DNA from: Archangium lansingense
GTDB taxonomy: Bacteria; Myxococcota; Myxococcia; Myxococcales; Myxococcaceae
Assembly: GCF_026626635.1 (NCBI RefSeq)
Contig: NZ_JAPNKA010000001.1
Span: 11,640,501-11,704,500 of the forward strand
Direction: 5' to 3'
Length of the DNA: 64,000 bases
The first letter of the stretch is position 1. Every line of letters begins with the position of its first letter. Of the stretch, positions 1 through 8,724 are shown piece after piece. Both the position numbers and the translations under genes were made by a program. The notes below the pieces were generated by a model. It worked only from the letters and a program-made list of their open reading frames with translations, was not told the DNA's origin and searched no databases.

Positions 1-34
1 TGTTGTTGCTCTCCTGGTGATCAGGTTTTCAAGA

Positions 35-646
35 CTACGGGCGCGACGTGTCCACGGCCAGCCGTAGTTCAAGGAACAGCCGCGCCAGGTCCTCGGGCCG
101 GTAGTGCGCGTTCAACCCACTCGGATTGGGGAGCACCCAGACGCGAGCACCGCCCAGCGACTCCGGCTGGGGGCCCAGTGAAGCCTTGGGGTGTCCAAAG
201 GCCGTGCGCCAGGCGCCAATCCCCAGCACCGCCAGACACTGGGGACGATAGCGCCGCACCTTTGCCTCCAACCGCCGCCCGCCCTCGGCCAGCTCCTCAG
301 CCGTCAGCACGTCCGCGGACACCGTGGCCCGGTCCACCACGTTGGTGATGCCGTACCCGAGCGTGAGCAGCTCCTCCTGCTCGGAGGGCGCCAACAGGCG
401 GCCCGTGAAGCCCGAGGCCTGCAACGCCGGCCAGAAGCGGTTGCCCGGCCGCGCGAAGTGGTAGCCCACCACGGCGGAGTACACGCTGGGGTTGATGCCA
501 CAGAAGAGGATCCTCAACCCGGGCGCGATGAGGTCCGGCATGTGGCGCCCCACCGCGGCGAGCAACTGGTCCTTCGTGGGCCTGCGAGGTGACTTCAGAC
601 GTTCCTCCCGTGACCTGAACCTATACCGTCTCTCCCGCCATGGCAT
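35..646 (-). CDS. mug: G/U mismatch-specific uracil-DNA glycosylase (MUG family)
   Basis: Base-excision repair enzyme that removes uracil (and related lesions) mispaired with guanine. The 203-residue product carries the two active-site segments expected of the MUG branch of the UDG superfamily: GINPSVYSA near residue 50 and NPSGLNAHY near residue 175. The usual GINPG reads GINPS here, a variation I cannot interpret. I chose the ATG at 646, preceded by GGCGGGA; an upstream TTG at 664 is also in frame. The arginine-rich N-terminal stretch of about 30 residues before the fold is longer than in E. coli Mug. The gene is monocistronic as seen, divergent from the small gene at 729. Confidence 0.85.
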   Translation of the reverse strand: MPWRERRYRFRSREERLKSPRRPTKDQLLAAVGRHMPDLIAPGLRILFCGINPSVYSAVVGYHFARPGNRFWPALQASGFTGRLLAPSEQEELLTLGYGITNVVDRATVSADVLTAEELAEGGRRLEAKVRRYRPQCLAVLGIGAWRTAFGHPKASLGPQPESLGGARVWVLPNPSGLNAHYRPEDLARLFLELRLAVDTSRP

Positions 647-728
647 TCCCGCCGGAAGGTACAACGGTGGACGGGAGCCCCACGGGGCACCCCTCCCCTG
701 CCCGGCGGATGGCTACATTCCTCCCACC

Positions 729-1031
729 ATGCGCTCCCTCGACTTGAAGGACGGGCCCATCGCCTCCGTGCTGGTCGCCGACGAATTCGCCTCGACCCAG
801 AGCGACAGCCTGGACGTCGTGGTCCGCCTGCGGGATGGCCGGCGCTTCGGCCTTACCCTCTTCACCCTCGAGCACCTGCGACGTCAGCTCGACCAGGCGC
901 TCTCCTTCGTCACCCCCGGGATGCTCCTCGTGAAGCACTTCTCCGACGAGGCCGTCCTCGACGCGGTGCGCTCGGCCGTGAGCCAGGACATCGAGCGGCT
1001 CGGCGTGCTGCAGCCGCTCATCAACCAATAG
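729..1031 (+). CDS. Small conserved protein of unknown function
   Basis: I do not recognise this 100-residue protein. It is acidic, has no signal peptide or membrane segment, and reads as a compact alpha/beta domain: a beta-rich first half (VLVADEFASTQSDSLDVVVR) and a helical second half. I chose the ATG at 729 because the reading frame upstream of it gives arginine-rich, unstructured residues and overlaps the start of the divergent mug gene. It is convergent with the decarboxylase gene, whose stop lies only 15 bp away, so no room for a classical terminator is seen. Confidence 0.6.
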   Translation: MRSLDLKDGPIASVLVADEFASTQSDSLDVVVRLRDGRRFGLTLFTLEHLRRQLDQALSFVTPGMLLVKHFSDEAVLDAVRSAVSQDIERLGVLQPLINQ

Positions 1032-1046
1032 GCGCCCGGCCGCGGC

Positions 1047-2564
1047 TCACGCCTCCTTCGCGAGCGCCGCGAGCTGCTCCCACACCGCGCGCACGTGCCG
1101 CTCCTCGGTGCGCGGGGAGCCGATGGCCATGCGCAACACGTAGCGCGCGGGCGCTCCGTCCACCCCGGGCAACACAGTGTGGGTAAGGAAGGCCTTGCCG
1201 CCCGCGTTCAGCCGGTCCAGCAGTTGGCGATTGCGCGCGTCCGTGGCCGCGGGTGCCTCGCCGGGGGCGGGCCTCAGCCGGAAGCACACCAGCGCCAGCG
1301 AGCGTGGCGTGGACAGCTCGAAGCGCTCATCCGCCTCCACCCAGGACGCGAATAGCTCCGCCTGTCGCACGTGCTCGCGAATGTAGGCCCGCAGGCCCTT
1401 CGCCCCGTAGTGGCGCAGCACGAACCACAGCTTCAGCGCCCGGAAGCGACGGCCAAGCGGAACCTGCCAGTCCCGGTAGTCGATGACCGCGCCGCTCGCG
1501 GTGGCCGCGTTGCGCAGGTACTCGGGCATGACGCTCAGCGCGTCCAGCAGGGCCTTGCGCTCGCGCGTGTAGAAGGCATTGCAGTCGAAGTTGGTGAGCA
1601 GCCACTTGTGCGGGTTGAAGGCGAAGGAGTCCACGGCCTCCAGGCCCTCCAACATGGCGCGGTGCTCGGGGCAGACGAGCGCCGAGCCTGCCCACGCCGC
1701 GTCCACGTGCAGCCAGCCACCCGAAGCGGTGAAACCTGTGCGCTCCAGCACCTCGCTGATGGCGCGCACCGGGTCCATGGCACCCGAGGAGGTGGTGCCC
1801 AACGACGCGCACACGAAGAAGGGCTGGCGGCCAGCGGCCAGGTCCTCGCGGATGGCCTGCTCCAGCACCTCCGGGCGCAGGGCATAGGTGCCGTCCGTGC
1901 CGAGCTGCCGCAGGTGGACGTCGTCTGAAACGCCGCGCACCACGCCGGACAGCATGGCCGCCTTCAACACGGACGAGTGCGCCTGCGTGGAGGTATAGGC
2001 GACCAGCTCCGTCTCCCGGCCGAGCGCGCGACGCACACGCTCACGCGCGGCGACCATGGCCACCAGAGTGGCCTCGCTGGCAGTGCCCTGGATGACGCCG
2101 CCGCCGGTGCCCGAGTCCGAGCGGAAGGAGGCGGGCAGTCCGGTGAGCTCGGCCAGCCAGTCCAGCACGCGCGTCTCCATCTCGGTGGCCGCGGGGCTGG
2201 TGGACCAGAGCATGCCCTGCACACCCAGGCCCGCGGACAGCAGCTCACCGAGCACCGCGGGCCCCGAGGCGTTGGCGGGGAAGTAGGCGAAGAAGGACGG
2301 CGACTGCCAGTGGGTGATGCCGGGCAGCACCACCTCCTCCAGATCGCGGAAGACGGCCTCCCAGCCTTCATCGCCGCCCAGACCGTCCTCGGGCGGGTGC
2401 GCGGGGAGCTTCGCCATCACCTCGCCCGGAGCCACCGCTGCGCGCACCGGGAAGGACTCCAGCCGGGACCAGTAGTCCGCGATCCAGTCCACCATCCGAT
2501 GGCCCAGTCGTCGAAACTCCTCGGAGCTCAGGTGGGGCACCGCCCCTTCACGCGCGTCGCTCAT
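1047..2564 (-). CDS. PLP-dependent group II amino acid decarboxylase (aromatic-L-amino-acid decarboxylase type)
   Basis: Decarboxylates an L-amino acid to an amine, probably an aromatic one (tryptophan, tyrosine or phenylalanine). The 505-residue length is typical of group II decarboxylases. Visible motifs are HVDAAWAG (PLP-binding Asp) and FNPHKWLLTNFDC, in which the Lys would form the Schiff base with PLP. The N-terminal segment (FRRLGHRMVDWIADYW) matches the helical swap region of DOPA/tryptophan decarboxylases. The ATG at 2564 has a good purine-rich site (GAGAGGAGAA) 5 nt upstream. Substrate cannot be fixed from sequence alone. The gene stands alone, divergent from the AstA-like gene across 267 bp. 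Confidence 0.88.
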   Translation of the reverse strand: MSDAREGAVPHLSSEEFRRLGHRMVDWIADYWSRLESFPVRAAVAPGEVMAKLPAHPPEDGLGGDEGWEAVFRDLEEVVLPGITHWQSPSFFAYFPANASGPAVLGELLSAGLGVQGMLWSTSPAATEMETRVLDWLAELTGLPASFRSDSGTGGGVIQGTASEATLVAMVAARERVRRALGRETELVAYTSTQAHSSVLKAAMLSGVVRGVSDDVHLRQLGTDGTYALRPEVLEQAIREDLAAGRQPFFVCASLGTTSSGAMDPVRAISEVLERTGFTASGGWLHVDAAWAGSALVCPEHRAMLEGLEAVDSFAFNPHKWLLTNFDCNAFYTRERKALLDALSVMPEYLRNAATASGAVIDYRDWQVPLGRRFRALKLWFVLRHYGAKGLRAYIREHVRQAELFASWVEADERFELSTPRSLALVCFRLRPAPGEAPAATDARNRQLLDRLNAGGKAFLTHTVLPGVDGAPARYVLRMAIGSPRTEERHVRAVWEQLAALAKEA

Positions 2565-2831
2565 CTCGGTTCTCCTCTCGGGGGTGTGCCCTCATACGAC
2601 GTCTTTTGCCTTGACAGCCATGCAGGCGACCAGGAGAGCGGTTGTCCCTCGGAGACTGTCTTTCTTAGAGGTGTAAGGAATTAGCGAAACCCGGCGGCCA
2701 GCCGAGCAAACCATGGGCTCGACGCGGCGCGTCGAAGCGGGGTAGCAGACGAGCGGCTGACTGCGTACCCGGGTGGTGTATGGTGCCCCCCCTCTGGGGT
2801 TACCCGTCCGAGGGGTGATCCGGGTGCTCCC

Positions 2832-3857
2832 ATGCTCGTCCTGCGCGATGTCCAGAAGACCGACCTACCCGGCCTGAAGCGGCTCGCCGCGGTGCTCAAC
2901 ACCGTCAACCTGCCCAACAACGAGGAGACGCTCGAGGCCATCATCGACAAGTCCGTGAAGAGCTTCGCGGGCAAGGTGAAGAACCCCTTCGAGCGCGAGT
3001 ACCTCTTCGTCCTGGAGGACGTGCGCAACGAGCTCATCATCGGTACGTCGATGATCATCGCGCAGCACGGCACCTACGAGGCGCCGCACACCTACTACGA
3101 CGTCTCCGAGCGCGAGCACTACTCGGCCACCATCGGCCGGCACTTCCGGCACAAGGTGCTGTCCATCGGCTACAACTACGAGGGCCCCACGGAGATTGGC
3201 GGCCTGGTGGTGGATCCGCCCTACCGCGCCACGCCGGACAAGCCCGGCAAGCAACTGTCCTACGTGCGCTTCCTCTTCATGGCCATGCACAAGCGGCTCT
3301 TCCGCCCGCGGGTGCTCGCCGAGCTGCTGCCGCCGCTGCTGCCGGACGGACGCAGCCTCTTGTGGGAGGCGTGCGGCAAGAAGTTCACCGGCCTCACCTA
3401 CCACGAGGCGGATCGCCTCAGCCGGCAGAACAAGGAGTTCATCAAGGAGCTGTTCCCCAACTCGGACATCTACGCGTCGCTCTTCCCCGAGCGCGTGCAG
3501 AAGGTGCTCGGCGAGGTGGGGCCCAACACCAAGGGCGTGCAGCGGATGCTGGAGCGAGTGGGCTTCCGCTACGTGGAGCGCATCGATCCATTCGACGGGG
3601 GTCCGCACTTCGAGGCGAACCTCTCGGACATCACCCTGGTGCGCCGCTACCGCTCGGTGAAGCTGGCGGAAGAGGACTTCGAGATGGAGGGCGATGACGT
3701 GCTCGTGTCCTACGAGCGCGAGTCGGGGCGCAACCGCTTCCGCTCGGTGCGCACCACGGCCCGGCTGGACGACAAGAACGCCTACCTGCCAGCGAAGGCC
3801 AAGGAGCTGCTGGACGTGCCCGCGGGCGCGAAGCTGTCCGTGATTCCCTTCGACTGA
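2832..3857 (+). CDS. astA: Arginine N-succinyltransferase (AstA family)
   Basis: Transfers succinyl from succinyl-CoA to the alpha-amino group of arginine, the first step of the AST arginine-catabolic pathway, in the cytosol. The 341-residue length and GNAT-like architecture fit AstA (PF04958). Family-like segments include the N-terminal LVLRDVQKTDLPGLKRLA, the central EIGGLVVDPPYR, and FWEACGKKFTGLTYHEAD-like text near residue 180 (read here as LWEACGKKFTGLTYHEAD). No other ast genes are nearby, so it may instead act on another acceptor, as AstA paralogues do. The start ATG at 2832 lacks a strong Shine-Dalgarno sequence. Confidence 0.82.
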   Translation: MLVLRDVQKTDLPGLKRLAAVLNTVNLPNNEETLEAIIDKSVKSFAGKVKNPFEREYLFVLEDVRNELIIGTSMIIAQHGTYEAPHTYYDVSEREHYSATIGRHFRHKVLSIGYNYEGPTEIGGLVVDPPYRATPDKPGKQLSYVRFLFMAMHKRLFRPRVLAELLPPLLPDGRSLLWEACGKKFTGLTYHEADRLSRQNKEFIKELFPNSDIYASLFPERVQKVLGEVGPNTKGVQRMLERVGFRYVERIDPFDGGPHFEANLSDITLVRRYRSVKLAEEDFEMEGDDVLVSYERESGRNRFRSVRTTARLDDKNAYLPAKAKELLDVPAGAKLSVIPFD

Positions 3858-3870
3858 GGGGATTCGTCCA

Positions 3871-4614
3871 TCACGTGTTGGCGGGCTCGGGTTGAGGACG
3901 CTCGATGAGCCCTGCCCGGTCGAGCAGCTCGCGGATGCGGGCGGTGAACGCCACGTGCTCGGGGTTACTGGCCGTCATGGGCTCGGGGGAGAGCACGAGG
4001 AGCCAGCCCAGCTCTCCCACCGGCTCGATGCGCACGGGCGCGGGTAGCGGCGGCAGCGTACCCAGGCGGCGCGACAGGTACGTCAGCCAGCCCACGCGGA
4101 CCTCGAATCTGTCCTTCTCCATGAGGTCCACCATCTCCGAGGAACTGGCCATGGCGAAGTCGGGGTCCCACGCCGTGGCCACACTGGTGAGCACCTCGGC
4201 CAGCACGGGCGAGCGGACCAATCGTTCCCATACCGCGCTCGGCCAGAGTGGGTCGAGCAGGCACGAATTGGGCCCTCCCCACGGTGAGTATCCGCCACAA
4301 GTCAGGTGGACGTGGATGGCGTCCTTCTTGGCATTCCATACCATCTGGTGGAAGCCCAGATCCTCGATGACTTCCTTGCCGACGTCCGTGCGGCTCCTGC
4401 CCTTGAGGAACAGTGTCTCCAACTCCTTCATCTCCGGGCGCACGGGCCAGCCCGGCAGCTCGCGGGGGAAGCCACGGCCCGCCCGGTACCATTGGGCGAA
4501 CGCCGGGTCGCACCGCGCCAGCATGTGGAAGAAGAGCTCCGCGCGCCGGGCGCACTCCAGCGCCGTCTCCTTGCGCGGGCCCCAGTACGCCCCGACGTAG
4601 TACTTGTCCGGCAT
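3871..4614 (-). CDS. Imm52 family immunity protein, copy 1
   Basis: Predicted cytosolic antidote to the nuclease toxin encoded immediately upstream (12-bp gap, same strand). The 247-residue protein opens with YYVGAYWGPRKETALECARR and ends with a block (VRVGWLTYLSRRLGTLPPLP and onward) that is almost identical to copy 2 at 9795. In contrast the middle, roughly residues 55-135, differs strongly between copies. Imm52 (PF15579) is known to neighbour Tox-REase-5 toxins, which is exactly the context here. Binding specificity probably lies in the variable centre; that is inference. The start ATG (4614) is fixed by alignment to the copy 2 start. Confidence 0.82.
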   Translation of the reverse strand: MPDKYYVGAYWGPRKETALECARRAELFFHMLARCDPAFAQWYRAGRGFPRELPGWPVRPEMKELETLFLKGRSRTDVGKEVIEDLGFHQMVWNAKKDAIHVHLTCGGYSPWGGPNSCLLDPLWPSAVWERLVRSPVLAEVLTSVATAWDPDFAMASSSEMVDLMEKDRFEVRVGWLTYLSRRLGTLPPLPAPVRIEPVGELGWLLVLSPEPMTASNPEHVAFTARIRELLDRAGLIERPQPEPANT

Positions 4615-4626
4615 GCGTGCTCCTTC

Positions 4627-6180
4627 CTACTGCACGGGCCGAGTATGGCGGACGGTGATGTTCTTCCATCCTCTATTCTTGAAGACTTCGCGAAGGAACT
4701 CCGCCACCTTGGCATCGGCGACATGCCAGCTCACCGGCATCGCAACCTGCTGGGCCATCTGCGATTGTCTCCTGGCCTGCTCCATCATCTCGTCGAACTT
4801 GCCGGAATTCACATACCAGTACTTGGGCGTGCCATTTGCCTCGAAGAAGGAGCAGTAGCCAGGGCCCTTGGCCTCCAGCAACTCCCCCAGCTTGATGCCG
4901 TCGAACTCCAGGTTCCCAATCATGTACACCCACCAGGCGGGCCGTCCCGTCACCTGCTCCTGGTAATCCAGGGAGCGCTTGGACCCGGTGGTGGGCTTCT
5001 TGTAAGTCCACCTGCCGGGGCTCTTCGCCGGAGCCGTCTTGGACGCCTTCCCCGCCTTGCCGCTCGCGCCGCCGCTTCTTCCGTGGCCCTTCCCCGCCAT
5101 GTGGAGGATGGAGAGAGCGCCCAGGTCCATCGTCGTGCCCGCCGCCACCACGGCTCCATCCAGCACCAGCTCGCCTCGGGCCGTGAGAGACAGCACCGGT
5201 AGCTCCGCGCCCAGCCCGCCCATGCGTCCCACCGTGGCCCGCGCGCCCCCGAGCATCATGATGACGTGCGTGGACAAGCGCGCCGCCTCGCGTATCTGGT
5301 CCTCCCGGGACATGGCGCCGTAGCGCGCGAAGTACTCGGGCGAGGAGGCGATGAGCTGCGCCACCGTGGTGGGCAACTGCCCCAGGTCCTCCAGCGTGCG
5401 GATGGGGTGCAGTACGGTGTGCGCCAGCGCCATCGCCATCTCCGCCATGGCGTCCTGGGCTCCGTCGAGCGCGGCGTTGAACGGGTCTCTCCCCAGGCCC
5501 AGCTCCGCCAGGGGGTCGCTGTCCGCGCGCCGCAGGGCCTCGGTGACCGAGTAGAAGACGCCACCGTGCGAGAAGTAGAAGTCGCCCACCACGAGACTGC
5601 CCACCCGCCACTCGCCCTCCACGAGCTGGAGGTGGCCCCTGCGCTGAAGGGGAGTGCCCTCGAGCGCAGTCACCAGGTAGCCGTCCGGGCGCACCAGCAC
5701 CACGAACCCGAAGCGCTCGGCACGCCACTTCAAATCGGCGTACTCCACGCGCTCGCCGCCTTCGAGCACCTCGCGCAGCAGCCAGGACAGCGCCCGGCGC
5801 GGGGCGAAGCTCCTCTGTGTCACGGGCGTCTTCGCCAGTTGCCTCAGAAGCTGGCGCGCCTGCTCCAGGTAGAGCGCCGCGCCCGCTGGGTGCCGGGCCT
5901 CCTCCCCGAGGCCGCTGGCCACCTGCACCACCTGAAAGGGGTCCTCCATCTGTTCGGAGAAGCCACCCGCGGCTCCCGCCGCATCTCCGGGCGGAGGCGT
6001 GGTGACCAGCCGCCTGGAGCTGTCGCGAAATGCAGTGGGCCGCGAGTGGAGACCGAAGCCGCTCGTCAGGCTCGCGCGCGGGTGGCCTGTGGCGCACCCT
6101 TCGAGGAGCACGGCCACGGCCAGGACCAGAACGACCGCGCCGAGCCGGCTGCTGTGCGCAACAACGAGACGCGTGGACAA
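4627..6180 (-). CDS. Lipoprotein polymorphic toxin with C-terminal Tox-REase-5 nuclease domain, copy 1
   Basis: 517-residue predicted lipoprotein: a signal peptide with lipobox LLEGC (Cys about residue 29), a long conserved body, a Gly/Lys-rich linker (about 375-395) and a C-terminal domain of about 110 residues. That domain has an EFDG (about 425) followed by LLEAKG (about 437), the D...ExK pattern of restriction-endonuclease-fold nucleases, then a helical QARRQ segment and SWHVADAK. This matches Tox-REase-5 (PF15648). It probably enters neighbouring cells by contact or outer-membrane exchange and cleaves nucleic acid; delivery route is inference. The start is TTG at 6180 behind a strong GGGGAGG. 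The immunity gene follows by 12 bp. Confidence 0.8.
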   Translation of the reverse strand: MSTRLVVAHSSRLGAVVLVLAVAVLLEGCATGHPRASLTSGFGLHSRPTAFRDSSRRLVTTPPPGDAAGAAGGFSEQMEDPFQVVQVASGLGEEARHPAGAALYLEQARQLLRQLAKTPVTQRSFAPRRALSWLLREVLEGGERVEYADLKWRAERFGFVVLVRPDGYLVTALEGTPLQRRGHLQLVEGEWRVGSLVVGDFYFSHGGVFYSVTEALRRADSDPLAELGLGRDPFNAALDGAQDAMAEMAMALAHTVLHPIRTLEDLGQLPTTVAQLIASSPEYFARYGAMSREDQIREAARLSTHVIMMLGGARATVGRMGGLGAELPVLSLTARGELVLDGAVVAAGTTMDLGALSILHMAGKGHGRSGGASGKAGKASKTAPAKSPGRWTYKKPTTGSKRSLDYQEQVTGRPAWWVYMIGNLEFDGIKLGELLEAKGPGYCSFFEANGTPKYWYVNSGKFDEMMEQARRQSQMAQQVAMPVSWHVADAKVAEFLREVFKNRGWKNITVRHTRPVQ

Positions 6181-6406
6181 GCCATACCTCCCCCAGCCGC
6201 ATGGCTGAAACAGTCCCCTTGGACTTCACGGGCACAGGACAGGGGCGATCAAGTCATCAGGTAGGTGAACCACTGACCGCCTCACCAGGTAGGTAGAGCT
6301 TCGGTGAGAATGGAGCTGGCTGCTGCACGCCGTCTCGGACGCGACATGTCCCTGACGAAGCGGATTCCTCGCGGCGGCGGGAGGGGACTTCAGCAGGAGA
6401 CCCCTC

Positions 6407-6430
6407 CCACTGGTAGACGCCTACCAGTGG
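6407..6430. promoter_or_regulatory. Perfect inverted repeat, operator candidate 1
   Basis: Ten-base arms CCACTGGTAG and CTACCAGTGG flank a 4-nt centre (ACGC). Its core TGGTAGACGCCTACCA is repeated with one change 43 bp downstream at 6454. It lies about 155-180 bp upstream of the kinase start and about 230 bp upstream of the toxin start. Two near-identical dyads suggest a dimeric regulator binding site; a stem-loop in a leader is the alternative. Confidence 0.5.
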
Positions 6431-6453
6431 TGTATGCCTTTTCCACGCCTCAC

Positions 6454-6469
6454 TGGTAGACGTCTACCA
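6454..6469. promoter_or_regulatory. Perfect 16-bp palindrome, operator candidate 2
   Basis: TGGTAGACGTCTACCA is a perfect palindrome differing from the core of the dyad at 6411-6426 by one central base. Both copies are preceded by CAC. Spacing between the cores is 43 bp, about four helical turns, which suits cooperative binding of one regulator upstream of the kinase gene. Confidence 0.5.
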
Positions 6470-6585
6470 CCGAGCCGAGCCGGAGCCCGTGTTCGCCCAC
6501 GCAGGGCCAGGCGGCTACCGGGCCCGGAGCGCCGAAGGAGGAGCCGTCGAGTCATGTTAGCCTCCAGACTTCGGAGGTAGCCTCC

Positions 6586-8637
6586 TTGAAGAGAGCTGCA
6601 TTGAAGAGAGGGCAGGTCTACAGGCTGCCCCAGTCCGAGGAGAAGGTGGGCCAGTACCGCGTGGTGGGCCCGCTGGGCCAGGGCGGCCAGGGCCACCTCT
6701 ACCTGGCCGAGTGGGAGGGCTGCTTCTATGTCCTCAAGCTCTACCGCAGCAACCCGGCGGACCCCTGCGGCGAGCTGGAGCTGGACATCCTCCGCCACCT
6801 GGAGCACCCCAACGTGGTGCGGGTGCTGGGCCATGGCCACTGGCCGTACCCGGAGGATGGCTACCTCTACATCGCCATGGAGCAGGTGGAGGGACAGACG
6901 CTGTTGAGGCACACGCTGGAGCACAACCCCTCGGCCCGTTGGGGCGCCACGTTCATGCAGGAGGCGGCGCGGGCGCTCGCGGTGGTGCACCGCCGGCGCG
7001 TGCTGCACCGGGACATCAAGCCGGACAACCTGATGGTGAGGGAGGAGGACGGCAAGCCCGTGTGGGTAGACTTCGGGGTGGGCCACCTGGAGGGCCGCAC
7101 CACGCTGCCGAGGCTGTGGAGACTGCCGCCGGGGACGCCGGAGTACACCAGCCCGGAGGCGTACCGCTTCCTCCAGAAGAACCCGGACGAGGAGGCGCGT
7201 TACCAGCCGGGTGTGGCCGACGAGGTGTGGGCCTTCGGTGTCACCCTGTACGAGCTGTTGACGGACGAGCTGCCCTTCGGCTCGCGCATGAGTAATCCCC
7301 ACATGGTGAAGGACATCCGCACTCGGACTCCGGAGGCGCCGCACGAGAGCAACCCGCGCGTGCCGGTGGAGCTCAGCCGGGTGTGCATGCACCTGCTGGA
7401 GAAGGAGCCCGGGGCTCGGCTGGTGGACATGGACGCGGTGGCCGCGGCGCTGGAGACGGCGCTGGCCGGGGCCGACGCAAGCTGGGACGTGCCGCTGATG
7501 GACCCGGACGCGCCACAGGTGCGCACAACGGAGCGGACCCCCAGCAAGGTGGTGGACCGCAACACGTGGGAGCGCGTCCAACAGGAGATGAAGGCGGCGA
7601 TGCCCCGGCGTGGGCGGGTGCGCAAGGCCCGGCGCAAGCCGCCGCCCCCGCCGCAGGCGCCTGCCGCAGTCGCGGCGCAGTTGAAGCAAGAAGAGCCGGT
7701 TGCGCCCCAGCCAGTGGCCGCCCCGGTGCTCGAGGTGGAAGGAGCCGCCCTCGTCGTGGCGGCTCGCGCGTCCGTCCCTGCTCCTCCCGCGCGCTCGGGC
7801 CCGCCAGCGCGTGTGCTGGCCGTGACGCTGCTGGTGGGGGCGCTGGTGCTGGCCGGCACGTGGGCCCTGCGCTTGCGCACGGATTCCGGTCAAGCGCGCG
7901 CTCCGGCACCAGCACCCTCCGTGGCACCGCTACCTCCCGGGTGGTTGGCGAGCAGCCCGACGCTGCATGCCTATCTCGTCCACGAAGTGGCGGTGTCGAG
8001 CGGGTCATCCGAATCTGGGAGGGGCGCGGTGCCCTTCCTGGCTCCTCCCCCCGCGCCCACCTTCGCCACCATGCTCCGCAAGAACGACACCCGCTTGAAG
8101 CCCGAAGAGAAGTCCACCCCGAGGCCGCAGCGCCAGGCCCCGGGCTGTGTCCCCGCCCGCCAGGAGATGTGTCTGGTGGGCATCTGCACCGTGTTGCTCA
8201 CCGGCTGTACCGCCACGCCGCAGGTAGTGCGTCCAGAGCCCAGGCCCGCCGACTGTCCTCCCGGCGCCCTGGAGGCCATGAAGGAATTGGACGTCCCCAT
8301 CAAGAGCGACACAACGGCCGGTGTCACCTTCCCCATGGACACACGCGACGCGAGTCCTGTGACCGTGAATGAGTCCACCCCGGTGCAGATGGGTGAACGC
8401 CTGGGGAAATTGATCGCCAGGCTCCACGGGCGGATCCACATCGGAGCGGAGCGCATCTACGGCCGCTTCACCGAAGCCAGGATGCAGGGAAAGACGTACC
8501 CGGTCTGCGTGGAGCTGGGCCAGTGGAAAGGAACGAGATGGATCCCCGGCGTGGAGCGGGAGGACGTCGGGGGCCCCGCCGACTCCGCCGTGGTCTGGTC
8601 CACGCAGTACGTCAAGGCGGTGGACCACTTCGAGTAG
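6586..8637 (+). CDS. Membrane Ser/Thr protein kinase with lipoprotein-like C-terminal extension
   Basis: 683-residue Hanks-type kinase. The kinase domain covers about residues 24-290: glycine loop GQGGQG (31-36), VLK lysine, HRDIKPDN catalytic loop (about 140), VDFGVG (about 160) and GTPEYTSPEA. A Pro/Ala-rich juxtamembrane stretch leads to one transmembrane helix (about 409-427), so the C-terminal 250 residues should be extracytoplasmic. From Met528 the sequence looks like a lipoprotein signal (VGICTVLLTGC) followed by a domain beginning ADCPPGALEAMKE. The start is TTG at 6586, supported by GGAGG 8 nt upstream. The DUF2381 gene follows by 87 bp, probably co-transcribed. The kinase substrate is unknown. 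Confidence 0.85.
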   Translation: MKRAALKRGQVYRLPQSEEKVGQYRVVGPLGQGGQGHLYLAEWEGCFYVLKLYRSNPADPCGELELDILRHLEHPNVVRVLGHGHWPYPEDGYLYIAMEQVEGQTLLRHTLEHNPSARWGATFMQEAARALAVVHRRRVLHRDIKPDNLMVREEDGKPVWVDFGVGHLEGRTTLPRLWRLPPGTPEYTSPEAYRFLQKNPDEEARYQPGVADEVWAFGVTLYELLTDELPFGSRMSNPHMVKDIRTRTPEAPHESNPRVPVELSRVCMHLLEKEPGARLVDMDAVAAALETALAGADASWDVPLMDPDAPQVRTTERTPSKVVDRNTWERVQQEMKAAMPRRGRVRKARRKPPPPPQAPAAVAAQLKQEEPVAPQPVAAPVLEVEGAALVVAARASVPAPPARSGPPARVLAVTLLVGALVLAGTWALRLRTDSGQARAPAPAPSVAPLPPGWLASSPTLHAYLVHEVAVSSGSSESGRGAVPFLAPPPAPTFATMLRKNDTRLKPEEKSTPRPQRQAPGCVPARQEMCLVGICTVLLTGCTATPQVVRPEPRPADCPPGALEAMKELDVPIKSDTTAGVTFPMDTRDASPVTVNESTPVQMGERLGKLIARLHGRIHIGAERIYGRFTEARMQGKTYPVCVELGQWKGTRWIPGVEREDVGGPADSAVVWSTQYVKAVDHFE

Positions 8638-8724
8638 GCCGGGGCGGCATGAAACGAGACGGTGTGGTAGAGCCCGACGTCCCCGGTCACCACGCCCCGC
8701 CTTCTCCTGGAGGTTGACTCCCCC

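Larger units (their letters stand above)
6181..6585. promoter_or_regulatory. Divergent promoter region between toxin copy 1 and the Ser/Thr kinase
   Basis: 405 bp without a gene. The toxin-proximal part (6218-6300) resembles the region upstream of toxin copy 2 (12155-12230): both contain a GACAGG(G)GC run, CAGGTAGG and a second GGTAGG about 28 bp further on, so the promoter seems to have been duplicated with the gene. The kinase-proximal part holds two palindromes, listed separately. The kinase start has a GGAGG at 6573-6577. I see no convincing sigma-70 hexamers. Confidence 0.5.

Noticed and set aside
2611..2616. TTGACA as a -35 box for the AstA-like gene
   Set aside because: No -10-like hexamer at 16-18 bp and the gene starts over 200 bp further on; not distinguishable from chance.
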